A stretch of 64,000 nucleotides of DNA from an uncultured Clostridia bacterium (lineage in GTDB: Bacteria > Bacillota > Clostridia > TANB77 > CAG-508), in NCBI GenBank assembly GCA_934120395.1, contig CAKOTZ010000003.1:62001-126000 (forward strand), in the 5' to 3' direction. Both the position numbers and the translations under genes were made by a program. A model generated the notes under the pieces. It did not search any database. It saw only the letters and a list, made by a program, of their open reading frames with translations, and was not told the DNA's origin. Numbering within the stretch: position 1 is the first letter of the stretch; the number at the start of each line of letters is the position of its first letter. Shown piece after piece: positions 43,639-53,138 of the stretch.

Positions 43639-43766
43639 AATAAAAACCTCATTTCAAAAGATATTTTTTAAATTGTACATTAAATGGATAAAAATATCAA
43701 TACATAAAAAGTAACAAAAACTGACAAAAAGCATATAGTAAAATAAAGAAAAAAAGGAGGAAAACA

Positions 43767-43991
43767 ATGACCTTAAAAGAATTAAAAATTGACAAAATGG
43801 CCAAAATAAAAAATATAAAAGAAAAAGAAGAAACAATAAAAAGGAGAATGCTAGATTTAGGAATAATTTCAGGGAGTATAATAAAACCAGTTTTAAAAAG
43901 CCCATTAGGAAGTCTTAGAGCTTATGAAATACGAGGGAGTTTAATAGCAATAAGGACAGAGGAAGCAGAAAAAATAGAAATAGATGTATAA
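43767..43991 (+). CDS. feoA: Ferrous iron transport protein A
   Basis: 74 residues, one SH3-like FeoA domain (ETIKRRMLDLGIISGSIIKPVLKSPLGSLRAYEIRG); ATG after AAAGGAGG. It modulates FeoB GTPase activity. FeoB is two genes downstream. Confidence 0.9.
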   Translation: MTLKELKIDKMAKIKNIKEKEETIKRRMLDLGIISGSIIKPVLKSPLGSLRAYEIRGSLIAIRTEEAEKIEIDV

Positions 43992-43995
43992 ACGG

Positions 43996-44023
43996 TTGAA
44001 AAAACATAAACATTTGATATAAT
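43996..44023 (+). promoter_or_regulatory. Promoter before the TrkA-C gene
   Basis: TTGAAA (43996-44001), 16-bp spacer, TATAAT (44018-44023). It lies just after feoA, so the next genes may be separately controlled. Confidence 0.6.
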
Positions 44024-44050
44024 CTAATAAAAACAAAAGGGGAGAAAAAT

Positions 44051-44761
44051 ATGAATTTAGTAATGGCACTAATTTTATGCAATATATTAATACTATCTTA
44101 TCAAATAATAATAGAAGTTTTTGCAATATTATGTAGAATAAATGGAATGACTGTGGATAAGAGTAAATTTCAGGTAATTTCAATACTAACAGGGACAGGT
44201 TTTACAACAAGTGAAAGTGAAAGTATGTTATTAACAAAGAGAAGAAGAAAATTAACACAATATATGATGCTTTTTAGTTATATATTTAACATAGTAATAG
44301 TATCAACAATAGTAAACTTGTTTATGTCAACATCTAGTACAAATGCAGATGAAATAAAGCTTGGAATACTCTTAACAACAATAAACATTTTTTTAATATT
44401 CTTTGTAAGAAAATCACAAACATTTAGAAACTTTTTGGACAGGCAAATAGTAAAAATAGCACATAGTAAAATGATGAGAAAAGGGAACTACATTTCAGTA
44501 TATGATAACTATGGAAACAAAGTAATTGCAGAAATAGAATTACGAAAACTAAGGGAAGACATAAAAAATAGAACAATAGAGGAATTAGAATTAAAAGGCA
44601 AATACAATATACAAGTATTGGTCATCAAAAGAGGAGAACAAATCATAGATAAAATAGAAGCAAACACAGTATTGCAAGAAAAAGACGTAATAGTTGTATT
44701 TGGAAAAATGAAAAATATAAAAAGCATATTTATAAAAAATGAAGAAAAAACAAAAGCCTAG
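44051..44761 (+). CDS. Membrane protein with TrkA-C (RCK-C) domain
   Basis: 236 residues. Membrane segments near the N-terminus (about 3-25) and at about 75-95 and 103-120, with GTGFTTSESE between them, then a cytoplasmic TrkA-C domain (IQVLVIKRGEQIIDKIEANTVLQEKDVIVVFG). RCK-C domains bind nucleotides or ions to gate transporters. It sits between feoA and feoB, so a regulator of iron or potassium transport is possible. No ion-channel filter is evident. Confidence 0.75.
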   Translation: MNLVMALILCNILILSYQIIIEVFAILCRINGMTVDKSKFQVISILTGTGFTTSESESMLLTKRRRKLTQYMMLFSYIFNIVIVSTIVNLFMSTSSTNADEIKLGILLTTINIFLIFFVRKSQTFRNFLDRQIVKIAHSKMMRKGNYISVYDNYGNKVIAEIELRKLREDIKNRTIEELELKGKYNIQVLVIKRGEQIIDKIEANTVLQEKDVIVVFGKMKNIKSIFIKNEEKTKA

Positions 44762-44816
44762 CACAAAAAACAAAAAAGAGCATATCGTATAATAATTGGG
44801 TAAAAGAGGTGAGTTT

Positions 44817-46910
44817 ATGCCAAAAAAGGAATCCACTTATACGGTATGTATTACAGGAAATCCAAACGTAGGAAAAAGCACCATATTCAACAGCCTAACA
44901 GGAATGCACCAACATACAGGAAACTGGGCAGGAAAAACAGTATCAAATGCAAGAGGAATGTATACATATCATGAGATAAAATATGAATTAGTAGATATAC
45001 CAGGAACATATTCGCTAATGTCACAGTCCGAAGAAGAAGAAATTGCGAGAGATTACATGTGCTTTGCAAGGCCAGATTGTGCAATAATTGTAGTAGATGC
45101 AACATGTCTAGAAAGAAATTTAAACTTGGTACATCAAATATTAGAAATTACGGACAAAGTAGTTGTATGTGTAAACCTATTAGACGAAGCAAAGAAAAAA
45201 GGGATAGAAATAGACTTTAATAAATTAGAAAAAAGATTAGGAGTAAGTGTAGTACCAACGATAGCAAGAAAGAAACATAATTTAAAAAAAATAATGCAAG
45301 AAGTAGAAAAAGTATGCACACAAAATAAAGAAACACAGACAAAAGATATACAATATCCAATACAAATAGAAAAAGCAATAAAAATAGTACAAAATACAAT
45401 AAATGAAAAAATAAAAAATAGAAAATTTGCTCGATGGATAAGTATAAAATTATTAGATGGAAACGAAAAAATATTGCAATCAATAGAAAATAATTTAGGA
45501 ATAGATGCACGAGAAAGAACAATAAAAGAAGCGATAGAAAAAGCAACAGAAACATTAAAAAAAGATAACATAACACAAGAAAACTTTATAGATAAAATTG
45601 TATCATGTATTATGTATAGAGCAGAAGATATTAGCAACGATGTAGTAAAATATACCAAAAAAAACTATACCAAAACAGATAGAAAAGCGGATAAAATACT
45701 AACATCAAAAATATTCGGAATACCAATCATGTTAGCATTCTTAGGGATAATATTTTGGATAACCATTACAGGAGCTAATTATCCATCAACAATGCTTTCA
45801 AACATTTTTAGCAATATGGAAAATGAATTAATAAGTGTTTGCTGGAAAATAGGAGTTCCTCAATGGGCAATAGGGATATTTATAGAAGGAATGTTTAGAA
45901 CAGCAACGTGGGTAATAGCAGTTATGTTGCCACCAATGACAATATTTTTTCCGCTATTTGCGATATTAGAGGATTTAGGATATTTACCACGAATAGCTTT
46001 TAATCTAGACAGCTTATTCAAGAAAGCATGTACAACAGGAAAACAGGCTCTAACAATGTGCATGGGCTTTGGATGCAATGCAACAGGTATTGTAGGATGT
46101 AGAATAATAGAGTCACCTAGAGAGAAAACAATCGCAATGCTAACCAACAGTTTTGTGCCATGTAATGGAAGATTTCCAATGCTTATAACAATAGCGTCAA
46201 TATTTATAGGAAGCTTATTTGCAGGTCCAGCAAGTTCAATAATGGCAACAGTAACAGTATTAACAATAATAGTATTTGGAATATGTATGACATTATTTAT
46301 ATCAAAAATATTATCAAAAACAATACTAAAAGGCATGCCATCATCATTTATATTAGAATTACCACCATACAGAAAACCTCAAGTATGTAAGGTAATAGTG
46401 CGTACAATACTAGATAAAGTAATTTTTGTATTAGGGAGAGCGGTATCAGTAGCAGCACCAGCAGGAATAGTAATATGGATACTAGCAAATGTAAATATAA
46501 ATGGAATTACATTACTAAACTATATAGCAAGCTTTTTAAATCCATTTGCACAACTAATGGGGCTAGACGGCTATATACTAACAGCATTTATATTAGCATT
46601 ACCAGCAAATGAAATAGTACTGCCAATAATATTAATGAGTTACATGGCAAATGGTAGCTTGATAGACATAGAAGATATAAATAACATAGGAAACATATTA
46701 ATAAGAAATGGATGGACAATATTAACAGCAATTAACGTAATGATATTCAGCTTATTACACTTTCCATGCAGTACAACATTGCTTACAATAAAAAAAGAAA
46801 GTGGAAGCTGGAAGTGGACGGCCTTAGCATTTATATTACCAACAATATGTGGAATAATTGTATGTATGACAACAACTTTAGCATATAATATAGGCTTAAA
46901 AATAATATAG
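44817..46910 (+). CDS. feoB: Ferrous iron transporter B
   Basis: 697 residues from ATG 44817 after GAGGTGAG. N-terminal G domain: GNPNVGKST (G1), DIPGTYSL (G3), NLLDEA (G4), then a guanine-dissociation-inhibitor-like helical region and about 8-10 membrane segments with Gate motifs around FGCNATGIVGCRI and CNGRFPML. It imports Fe(II), likely under iron starvation and low oxygen, as expected of an anaerobe. Confidence 0.95.
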   Translation: MPKKESTYTVCITGNPNVGKSTIFNSLTGMHQHTGNWAGKTVSNARGMYTYHEIKYELVDIPGTYSLMSQSEEEEIARDYMCFARPDCAIIVVDATCLERNLNLVHQILEITDKVVVCVNLLDEAKKKGIEIDFNKLEKRLGVSVVPTIARKKHNLKKIMQEVEKVCTQNKETQTKDIQYPIQIEKAIKIVQNTINEKIKNRKFARWISIKLLDGNEKILQSIENNLGIDARERTIKEAIEKATETLKKDNITQENFIDKIVSCIMYRAEDISNDVVKYTKKNYTKTDRKADKILTSKIFGIPIMLAFLGIIFWITITGANYPSTMLSNIFSNMENELISVCWKIGVPQWAIGIFIEGMFRTATWVIAVMLPPMTIFFPLFAILEDLGYLPRIAFNLDSLFKKACTTGKQALTMCMGFGCNATGIVGCRIIESPREKTIAMLTNSFVPCNGRFPMLITIASIFIGSLFAGPASSIMATVTVLTIIVFGICMTLFISKILSKTILKGMPSSFILELPPYRKPQVCKVIVRTILDKVIFVLGRAVSVAAPAGIVIWILANVNINGITLLNYIASFLNPFAQLMGLDGYILTAFILALPANEIVLPIILMSYMANGSLIDIEDINNIGNILIRNGWTILTAINVMIFSLLHFPCSTTLLTIKKESGSWKWTALAFILPTICGIIVCMTTTLAYNIGLKII

Positions 46911-46942
46911 AGGAGCGATAAAAAGCTCCTCTATATTATTTT
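46904..46942. terminator. Terminator after feoB
   Basis: 13-bp perfect stem AATATAGAGGAGC / GCTCCTCTATATT (46904-46916, 46925-46937) then ATTTTT; can serve both converging genes. Confidence 0.9.
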
Positions 46943-46953
46943 TAAATCTTAAT

Positions 46954-47640
46954 CTATTGATTCTTTTTATTTGTAAGACTATAAGCAAGATAAACTAAAG
47001 CTAACCAAACAAAGAAAATAATAAAGATTAACAAAATTGGATTAATTGGTAATGCGTAAAAAATATGTGTTACAAAAATAGCAATAGCAAGAGTTAACAA
47101 AGAATCAATAACAGGATTCTTTAAAGCAATGCTAATAGTTGAAATTAAAATAAAAGTTAACATGCTTAATACAATACCAAAAATAGTCATTAAAACCACA
47201 TGTGCAATAATATCATTTTGATGGTAACCGAAAAAACCTGACCAAATCAAAATAAAATACATAATTGCATTAGCTAAAAATGGAAGAACAATGTATAAAG
47301 TACCAGTCATAATATTAGTAGAAAACATTTGATGACTACTAATAGTTGAAGAAATTTTACTGTTCTTCGAATATGTACTCATTAAAAGAGCAATTACAAT
47401 TGGTAAAATACAAGCCAAAATAAATGTATTAAAGTTTAGTAATTGTTCACCAATAAAATCATATTTAATGTCAGAAATTTGTTGAATATCAGCAGTAGAA
47501 GACATACTAATAATGTTTGCTACAATATTGTTAAAACCAAGTAAAAGTGAAACAATAATAACAATAATTAAAAACAAAACTGGCAAGCAACATTTTGAAT
47601 AACCTTTAAACAAATCTTTATTAAGTAAATTATTCTCCAT
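46954..47640 (-). CDS. Multi-pass membrane protein
   Basis: 228 residues from ATG 47640 after AAAGGTGTG. About six hydrophobic segments and a short basic C-terminus. Topology resembles Yip1-type or ABC-2 permease-like proteins, but no diagnostic motif is visible. No ATPase gene adjoins it. Confidence 0.65.
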   Translation of the reverse strand: MENNLLNKDLFKGYSKCCLPVLFLIIVIIVSLLLGFNNIVANIISMSSTADIQQISDIKYDFIGEQLLNFNTFILACILPIVIALLMSTYSKNSKISSTISSHQMFSTNIMTGTLYIVLPFLANAIMYFILIWSGFFGYHQNDIIAHVVLMTIFGIVLSMLTFILISTISIALKNPVIDSLLTLAIAIFVTHIFYALPINPILLIFIIFFVWLALVYLAYSLTNKKNQ

Positions 47641-47779
47641 CAATTTCACACCTTTCTTTTGTATTTTTGTCTATTATTACATAAGGAAATAAAAAAAGCA
47701 AGTATTTGTAAATGGTAAATATGAATATATGGATATAAAAAAATTCTATTTTTTAGCAAATACATAAAAAAATAAAATC

Positions 47780-47808
47780 TTGTCCATGTATACAGCCTAT
47801 GATATAAT
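47780..47808 (+). promoter_or_regulatory. Promoter of tmk
   Basis: TTGTCC (47780-47785), 17-bp spacer, TATAAT (47803-47808). Confidence 0.65.
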
Positions 47809-47838
47809 ATTCAAAAATGAAAAGAGAGTTGATAAACT

Positions 47839-48516
47839 ATGTTAAACAAAGGAAAAATCATAGTCATAGAAGGTACAGACGGCAGTGGGAAAGCAACACA
47901 AACAGAACTATTAGCCAAAAGATGGACAGAAGAGAACATAAACTATAAAACAGTTAGTTTTCCAAACTATGAAAGCCCATCATCAAGCTTAGTAAAAATG
48001 TATTTAAACGGAGAGTTTGGAGAAAAAGCAGAAAGTATAAATGCTTATGCAGCTTCAAGTTTTTTTGCGGTAGATAGGTGGGCAACATGGGAAAAAGACT
48101 ACAAGGAATACTATAAACAAGGTGGCATTATTTTAGCAGACCGTTATACACCGTCAAATCTAATACACCAAGCAGGAAAAATAAAGGATGAACAAGAGCG
48201 AGAAAAGTTTATAAATTGGGTATATGAATATGAGTATAAATTGTTGAAATTACCAGAACCAGACGTGGTAATATTCCTAAATATGCCAACAGAATATGCG
48301 TATAAAATAATGAAAGAAAGAGAAAATAAAATAACGCATAAAGAAGAAAAAGACATACATGAAAGAGACATATATTACCTAGAAAAATCTTATAAAAATG
48401 CAATAGAGTTGGCAAAAAAATATAATTGGCAAATAGTAGACTGTATAAAAGAAGATAAAATAAAAACGCGAGAAGAAATACACAAAGAAGTATACCAAAT
48501 TTTAAGAGAAAAATAA
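47839..48516 (+). CDS. tmk: Thymidylate kinase
   Basis: 225 residues. P-loop EGTDGSGKATQ, DRYTPSN (substrate binding) and a lid region with EREN. It phosphorylates dTMP to dTDP. The Gly-Lys-Ala-Thr P-loop and length fit the eukaryote/clostridial-like TMP kinases. First of tmk-dnaG-rpoD in one direction. Confidence 0.93.
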   Translation: MLNKGKIIVIEGTDGSGKATQTELLAKRWTEENINYKTVSFPNYESPSSSLVKMYLNGEFGEKAESINAYAASSFFAVDRWATWEKDYKEYYKQGGIILADRYTPSNLIHQAGKIKDEQEREKFINWVYEYEYKLLKLPEPDVVIFLNMPTEYAYKIMKERENKITHKEEKDIHERDIYYLEKSYKNAIELAKKYNWQIVDCIKEDKIKTREEIHKEVYQILREK

Positions 48517-48618
48517 AAAACAACAAAATAGAAAAACAGCAGACTCTAAAAGACAAATAATAAAGAAGGATTTAGCTAAAAACTGTCGAATAGTATATAT
48601 TGTAGGAAGGTTAAAACC

Positions 48619-50404
48619 ATGATACGATATAGTGAAGAAATAATAGAAGAAATTAGAAATGCAAATGATATAGTAGATGTAATTTCTCAATATGTAGTAT
48701 TAAAAAGAAGTGGAAGAAACTTTTTTGGATTGTGCCCATTCCATAAAGAAAAATCACCTTCTTTTTCTGTTTCTCCAGATAAGCAAATATTTCATTGCTT
48801 TGGATGTGGAGTAGGAGGAAATGTTATTCACTTTATAAGCAAAATAGAAGGACTAAACTTTGTAGAAACTTTACAAACACTTGCTGAAAGGGCAGGAGTA
48901 ACATTGCCAAAATTAGAAAATGCAGAAGAAGATAAGCAAATTGCCTTAAAAGAAAAAATATATCAGATAAATGAGCAGGCGGCATTATTTTATCATGAAA
49001 ATTTATATAAACCAGAAGCAAAAATTGCTCAGGAATATATAAAAAAAAGGAAGTTAGATAATAATACTTTAAAAAACTTCAAAATAGGATTTTCGGGAAA
49101 AAGTAATGAATTATATACACATCTAAGGCAATTAGGATTTAAAGAAGAAGAAATAGTTGCATCAAACCTTGTTAGTAAAACAAGAGAAGGTGGATATATA
49201 GACAGATTTAGAGGACGCCTAATGTTTCCAATACAAGATATAAGAAACAAAACAATAGCATTTGGAGGCAGAGTGTTAGATGACTCAAAACCTAAATATA
49301 TCAATTCGCCAGAAGGTTTAGTATATAGCAAAGGAAGGCATCTTTATGGATTAAACATAGCTAAAAAAGAAAAACTATCTAATATAATAATAGTTGAAGG
49401 ATATATGGATTGTATTTCACTTCATCAAAGGGGGATTACCAATGCGGTAGCGTCATTAGGAACTGCATTAACAGAAGCACAAGGAAGATTGCTAAGACGC
49501 TATGGAGAAAAAGTAATAATCAGTTATGATGCTGATGGAGCTGGTCAAAGTGCAACAATGAGAGGTTTAGATATATTAAATAATCTTGGTTGTGACTTAC
49601 GTATTTTACAAATGGATGGAGCAAAAGATCCAGACGAATATGTTATAAAATACGGAAGTGGAAGGTTCAATTTATTGGTAGATAACGCAATTTCCTTGAT
49701 AGAATTTAAAATTAAAATGTTAAGGCAAAGCAGTACAATGGAAGCTACAAACGATAAAATAAAATTCCTAAATGAAGTAGCCAAAATTTTATCAGCAGTA
49801 AACAACAAAATGGAACAAGAAGTTTATATTGATAAAATAGCTCAAGAGTATAACATATCAAAAGAAGCTATTTATGCACAGATAAACAAACTTCAATATC
49901 AAAATTCACAAGGTAGCAAAATATTAGAAGCGGGACAAATAAAAAGAATAAAGCCAAGCATTATAATAGAAGAAAACGGCATAACTGAAACTGTACAAAA
50001 AAGAGAAAAAATAATAATTTGGTTACTAATTAATAATCCAGAAACAACATACAGAAATCTCAAAGACAGAATACAACCAAGTGATTTAAAAGTCGAAAAG
50101 AACCAAAAAATTGTAAAAAAATTGTATGAAGAATATCAAAATGGAAATATTAATATTAATCAAATATTAAATACATTTGAGGAACAAGAAGTAAATTATA
50201 TAACAGGAATAATGGCAGAAAATATGGAAATAACGGACATCACAAAAGCCATAAAAGATGTATTAATAGCTTTTGAAAAAGAAAAACTGGTTAAAGAAAG
50301 AAACCAAGTTTTAAAGGACTTAAATACAGCACAACGGAGAAACAAGAGAAATGCTAGAAAAAAGGTTAAATGAAATTATCATTCAATTATCTAGACTAAA
50401 ATAG
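48619..50404 (+). CDS. dnaG: DNA primase, C-terminus set by +1 frameshift at CGG
   Basis: CHC2 zinc finger (CPFHKEKSPSFSVS ... CFGCG), RNA-polymerase core, Toprim with IVEGYMDCIS and SYDADGAGQ, then a helicase-binding C-terminal domain. In the zero frame the protein ends in a basic stretch after CGG (50335-50337), at 50373. Skipping the C gives GETREMLEKRLNEIIIQLSRLK and TAG at 50402-50404, like normal DnaG ends and only 11 nt before the rpoD start. About 594 residues. It primes replication; the alternate tail could change helicase contact. Confidence 0.9.
50335..50338 (+). other. +1 frameshift site, CAA CGG A, near dnaG end
   Basis: In-frame CGG followed by A. The shifted frame gives an amphipathic helix typical of the DnaG C-terminus and normal operon spacing to rpoD. 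Confidence 0.65.
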
Positions 50405-50415
50405 GAGGATGTAGA

Positions 50416-51546
50416 ATGGAAAAAAAAGAAGAAGTAAATAAAATAAAAAAAACAGAAAAAGAGAGTAACGAAATAACAAATCAAAAAGTAGCTAAAATTT
50501 TAAGTAAGGCAAAAGAAAATGGAAAAATAACTTATGGAGAATTAGCGAACGAATTGGTAGATATAAATGCGGAAGAAATTGATAAAGTATTTGACGAATT
50601 CGAAAAAATGGGTGTAGATATTTTAAAAGATGATACAGAAGAACCAGACATGGAAGATCTAGAAGAAGTAGAAGAAATACCATTAGAAGAAATAAACGTA
50701 AATACACTTGAAGGAACAAGTGTAGATGATCCTGTAAGAATGTATTTAAGAGAAATTGGAAAAATCCCGCTGTTAACATATGAACAAGAATTAGAATTAG
50801 CAAAAAGAGTACTAGAGAACGATGAAGAAGCAAAACAAAAATTGGCAGAATCAAACCTAAGATTAGTTGTAAGTATAGCAAAAAAATACGTAGGTAGAGG
50901 AATGTTATTCTTAGATTTAATTCAAGAAGGAAACATGGGACTTATAAAAGCAGTAGAGAAATTTGACTATACAAAAGGATATAAATTTAGTACTTATGCA
51001 ACGTGGTGGATTAGACAAGCAATAACAAGAGCTATAGCAGATCAAGCAAGAACAATACGTATACCAGTTCACATGGTAGAAACAATTAATAAGCTAATAC
51101 GTACATCAAGACACCTATTACAACAACTAGGAAGAGAGCCAACGCCTGAGGAATTAGCAAAAGAACTAGAAATGCCAGTCGAAAAGGTAATGGAAATACA
51201 AAAAATAGCACAAGATCCAGTATCGCTAGAAACACCAATTGGAGAAGAAGATGATAGCCACTTAGGAGATTTTATACAAGATGAAGATTCTCCAGCGCCA
51301 CATGATTCAGCTGCATACACCTTATTAAAAGAGCAATTAGAAGAAGTAATGAATACATTAACACCAAGGGAAGCAAAAGTTTTAAAATTACGATTTGGTT
51401 TAGAAGATGGTAAAGCAAGGACACTAGAAGAAGTTGGAAAAGAATTCATGGTAACAAGAGAGAGAATACGCCAAATAGAAGCAAAAGCACTAAGAAAGTT
51501 AAGACATCCAAGTAGAAGTAAGCGATTAAAAGATTATATGAGTTAA
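50416..51546 (+). CDS. rpoD: Primary sigma factor
   Basis: 376 residues. Region 1.1-like acidic N-terminus, 1.2 (DPVRMYLREIGKIPLL), 2.1-2.4 (LRLVVSIAKKYVGRGM, QEGNMGLIKAVEKFDY, STYATWWIRQAITRAI), 3, and 4.2 (EEVGKEFMVTRERIRQIEAKALRKL). Length matches Firmicutes SigA. ATG after AGGAGG, 11 nt downstream of the shifted dnaG stop. It recognises TTGACA/TATAAT promoters, which abound here. Confidence 0.97.
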   Translation: MEKKEEVNKIKKTEKESNEITNQKVAKILSKAKENGKITYGELANELVDINAEEIDKVFDEFEKMGVDILKDDTEEPDMEDLEEVEEIPLEEINVNTLEGTSVDDPVRMYLREIGKIPLLTYEQELELAKRVLENDEEAKQKLAESNLRLVVSIAKKYVGRGMLFLDLIQEGNMGLIKAVEKFDYTKGYKFSTYATWWIRQAITRAIADQARTIRIPVHMVETINKLIRTSRHLLQQLGREPTPEELAKELEMPVEKVMEIQKIAQDPVSLETPIGEEDDSHLGDFIQDEDSPAPHDSAAYTLLKEQLEEVMNTLTPREAKVLKLRFGLEDGKARTLEEVGKEFMVTRERIRQIEAKALRKLRHPSRSKRLKDYMS

Positions 51547-51645
51547 AACTTGCAAAAAACTCTTTTTTATGTTAAACTATAGCTAGTAATGTACAACTTT
51601 GAGTAAAAGAGAGGTGAAAATTCTTAAAATATTTAAGAAGAAATT

Positions 51646-51933
51646 ATGGATGAAAGTATAAAAGTAAAAAAAACAAATAGTAATATAAAAAATTTTTTTA
51701 AAACACTAGCTAAGCCATTTCAAGCTTTAGTAGCAGATGATATTTCAGAAGAAAAAGAGTTAAAAGAAGAGCTAAAAAAAATAGAAGCTGTACAACAAGA
51801 ATTACATAAAGGAAAAGAAGAAGATTATATAAGTAATTTAAAAGTTGAAAAAACAACAGGAAAAACAAAAGGGCAAAGTGTAAAGCATAAAGAAAGTAAG
51901 GAAAAGCAACAAGAAATGGAAATTGGAGATTGA
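51646..51933 (+). CDS. Small Lys/Glu-rich hypothetical protein
   Basis: 95 residues, highly charged, no hydrophobic segment; N-terminal NIKNFFKTLAKPFQALV could be an amphipathic helix, the rest is probably disordered. Weak ribosome site. Sits between rpoD and the tRNA-Met. No family recognised. Confidence 0.55.
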   Translation: MDESIKVKKTNSNIKNFFKTLAKPFQALVADDISEEKELKEELKKIEAVQQELHKGKEEDYISNLKVEKTTGKTKGQSVKHKESKEKQQEMEIGD

Positions 51934-51965
51934 AGAAAAGATAGATTTTAATCTGTCTTTTCTTC
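51932..51965 (+). terminator. Terminator
   Basis: 16-bp stem with one mismatch (51932-51947 with 51950-51965), T-rich 3' arm, overlapping the stop of the small gene. Confidence 0.7.
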
Positions 51966-51991
51966 AAAAATAAAAAAATAATAAAAATATA

Positions 51992-52020
51992 TTGACAAAA
52001 GATAAAAAAATTATTATAAT
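51992..52020 (+). promoter_or_regulatory. Consensus promoter of tRNA-Met
   Basis: TTGACA (51992-51997), 17-bp spacer, TATAAT (52015-52020), 16 bp before the tRNA. Confidence 0.9.
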
Positions 52021-52036
52021 ACAAAAAGTTACAGAT

Positions 52037-52113
52037 GGCGAAGTAGCTCAGTTGGCTAGAGCACGCGGTTCATACCCGCGGTGTCGAGAGTTCGAATCTC
52101 CCCTTCGCTACCA
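52037..52113 (+). tRNA. Elongator tRNA-Met (CAT), CCA encoded
   Basis: 77-nt cloverleaf with anticodon CAT (52071-52073). The acceptor stem begins with a G:U pair instead of the initiator's C:A mismatch, and the anticodon stem is CGCGG/CCGCG. It resembles clostridial/Bacillus elongator Met tRNA rather than the lysidine-modified Ile tRNA. Confidence 0.93.
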
Positions 52114-52122
52114 AAAAAATAA

Positions 52123-52149
52123 ACCAGCTATAAATTAGCTGGTCTTTTT
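52123..52149. terminator. Bidirectional terminator
   Basis: 8-bp stem ACCAGCTA / TAGCTGGT (52123-52130, 52136-52143), then CTTTTTT rightward. Confidence 0.8.
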
Positions 52150-52806
52150 TATTCCATCCAAACATTTATCAAAAAGAAATGCTTTTAAGTTTTCAAGTTT
52201 ATTTTCGTCTTCATAATACTCAATTAATTTAGTACCAAAGGTAATTCTATCATCATTATTAATAGAAAGAATTCCTTTACCATACTTAATTAATTGATGA
52301 TTAGCGACAAGCATAGAAGTTCTTTTATTGCCATCATTAAAGATTTGCATTTTCATTAAATTGCACATGAAAGTAATAATATTATCAGTAATATTATCAG
52401 ACAAAGAATTATTATATGAATCTATTAGATTATTTATTTTTTCTTTAGAAGGTAACTCAGGTTTCCATTTAGTGCCACCCATAGAAACATCAAAAGTACG
52501 TAAATGTCCAGGATTATCAACAATGTTAGAGCCGACAAAGGCATGTACATTTTCAATAAATTGCAAATTCATATCTGTATTAATACTATAAATGACATAT
52601 TGCCAAGCATGTTTCAAATTATTAATTGCTTGAATTTCATCTATTCGAAGATGGCTAACATTAGATCCATCATAAATTGCTTGTGTTTCAGGAAAAGTAA
52701 CAGCTATTCCTTCTAAATTGGCACTTTTCCAAATAGAATCAACAATATTGCGCTTAGCATATAATATATTTTCTTCCATTGTCATATTATATTTATCTTT
52801 AAACAT
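52135..52806 (-). CDS. Fic/Doc-family protein with atypical active site
   Basis: 223 residues from ATG 52806 after AAGGAGGT; a longer frame overlaps the site. The catalytic motif reads QIFNDGNKRT: the usual initial His is Gln, while GNKR is the Doc-type form. A possible internal inhibitory helix is SANLEG near residue 30. Fic proteins transfer AMP or phosphate to protein hydroxyls; loss of the His that activates the target hydroxyl predicts weak or altered activity. A 53-residue gene lies 47 bp upstream in the same direction and could be a partner. Confidence 0.8.
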   Translation of the reverse strand: MFKDKYNMTMEENILYAKRNIVDSIWKSANLEGIAVTFPETQAIYDGSNVSHLRIDEIQAINNLKHAWQYVIYSINTDMNLQFIENVHAFVGSNIVDNPGHLRTFDVSMGGTKWKPELPSKEKINNLIDSYNNSLSDNITDNIITFMCNLMKMQIFNDGNKRTSMLVANHQLIKYGKGILSINNDDRITFGTKLIEYYEDENKLENLKAFLFDKCLDGIKKTS

Positions 52807-52853
52807 AAGTACCTCCTTAATTATTGTCATCATATAGATAAGAAGCCTTGCAT

Positions 52854-53015
52854 TTAAGACTTCTTACTTTTAGATTTCTTTGCCTTAGGTATAATTAAAT
52901 TCTTAGTTTTTTTCTTCTTTGGTTGAACCGAAATAATATAATCGGAAACAGGAGACATATTTATATTAGAGCCATCGCCCTCAATTATTTCTAAAATTTT
53001 TTCATCTTTTTCCAT
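52854..53015 (-). CDS. Small basic-tailed hypothetical protein upstream of Fic
   Basis: 53 residues from ATG 53015 after GGAGGT. Acidic N-terminus (EKDEKILEIIEGDG) and Lys/Ser-rich C-terminus (KAKKSKSKKS). No recognised domain; it lacks the S/TxxxE(G/N) signature of Fic antitoxins. Probably co-transcribed with the Fic gene. Confidence 0.55.
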   Translation of the reverse strand: MEKDEKILEIIEGDGSNINMSPVSDYIISVQPKKKKTKNLIIPKAKKSKSKKS

Positions 53016-53138
53016 AAGAACCTCCATAAGCGTTTTTAATATCATATCACAAATCAAGTAGAACTGTCAAAAACATTGACACAAAGCTAAAAAAGTGTAA
53101 TAATATAAGCAGTCAAAAAACGAGGAAGAGGAAGAAAA

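Noticed and set aside
44887..45658. Long antisense frames over feoB
   Set aside because: Leu/Phe-rich shadows of A-rich codons in the sense strand; no starts with ribosome sites.
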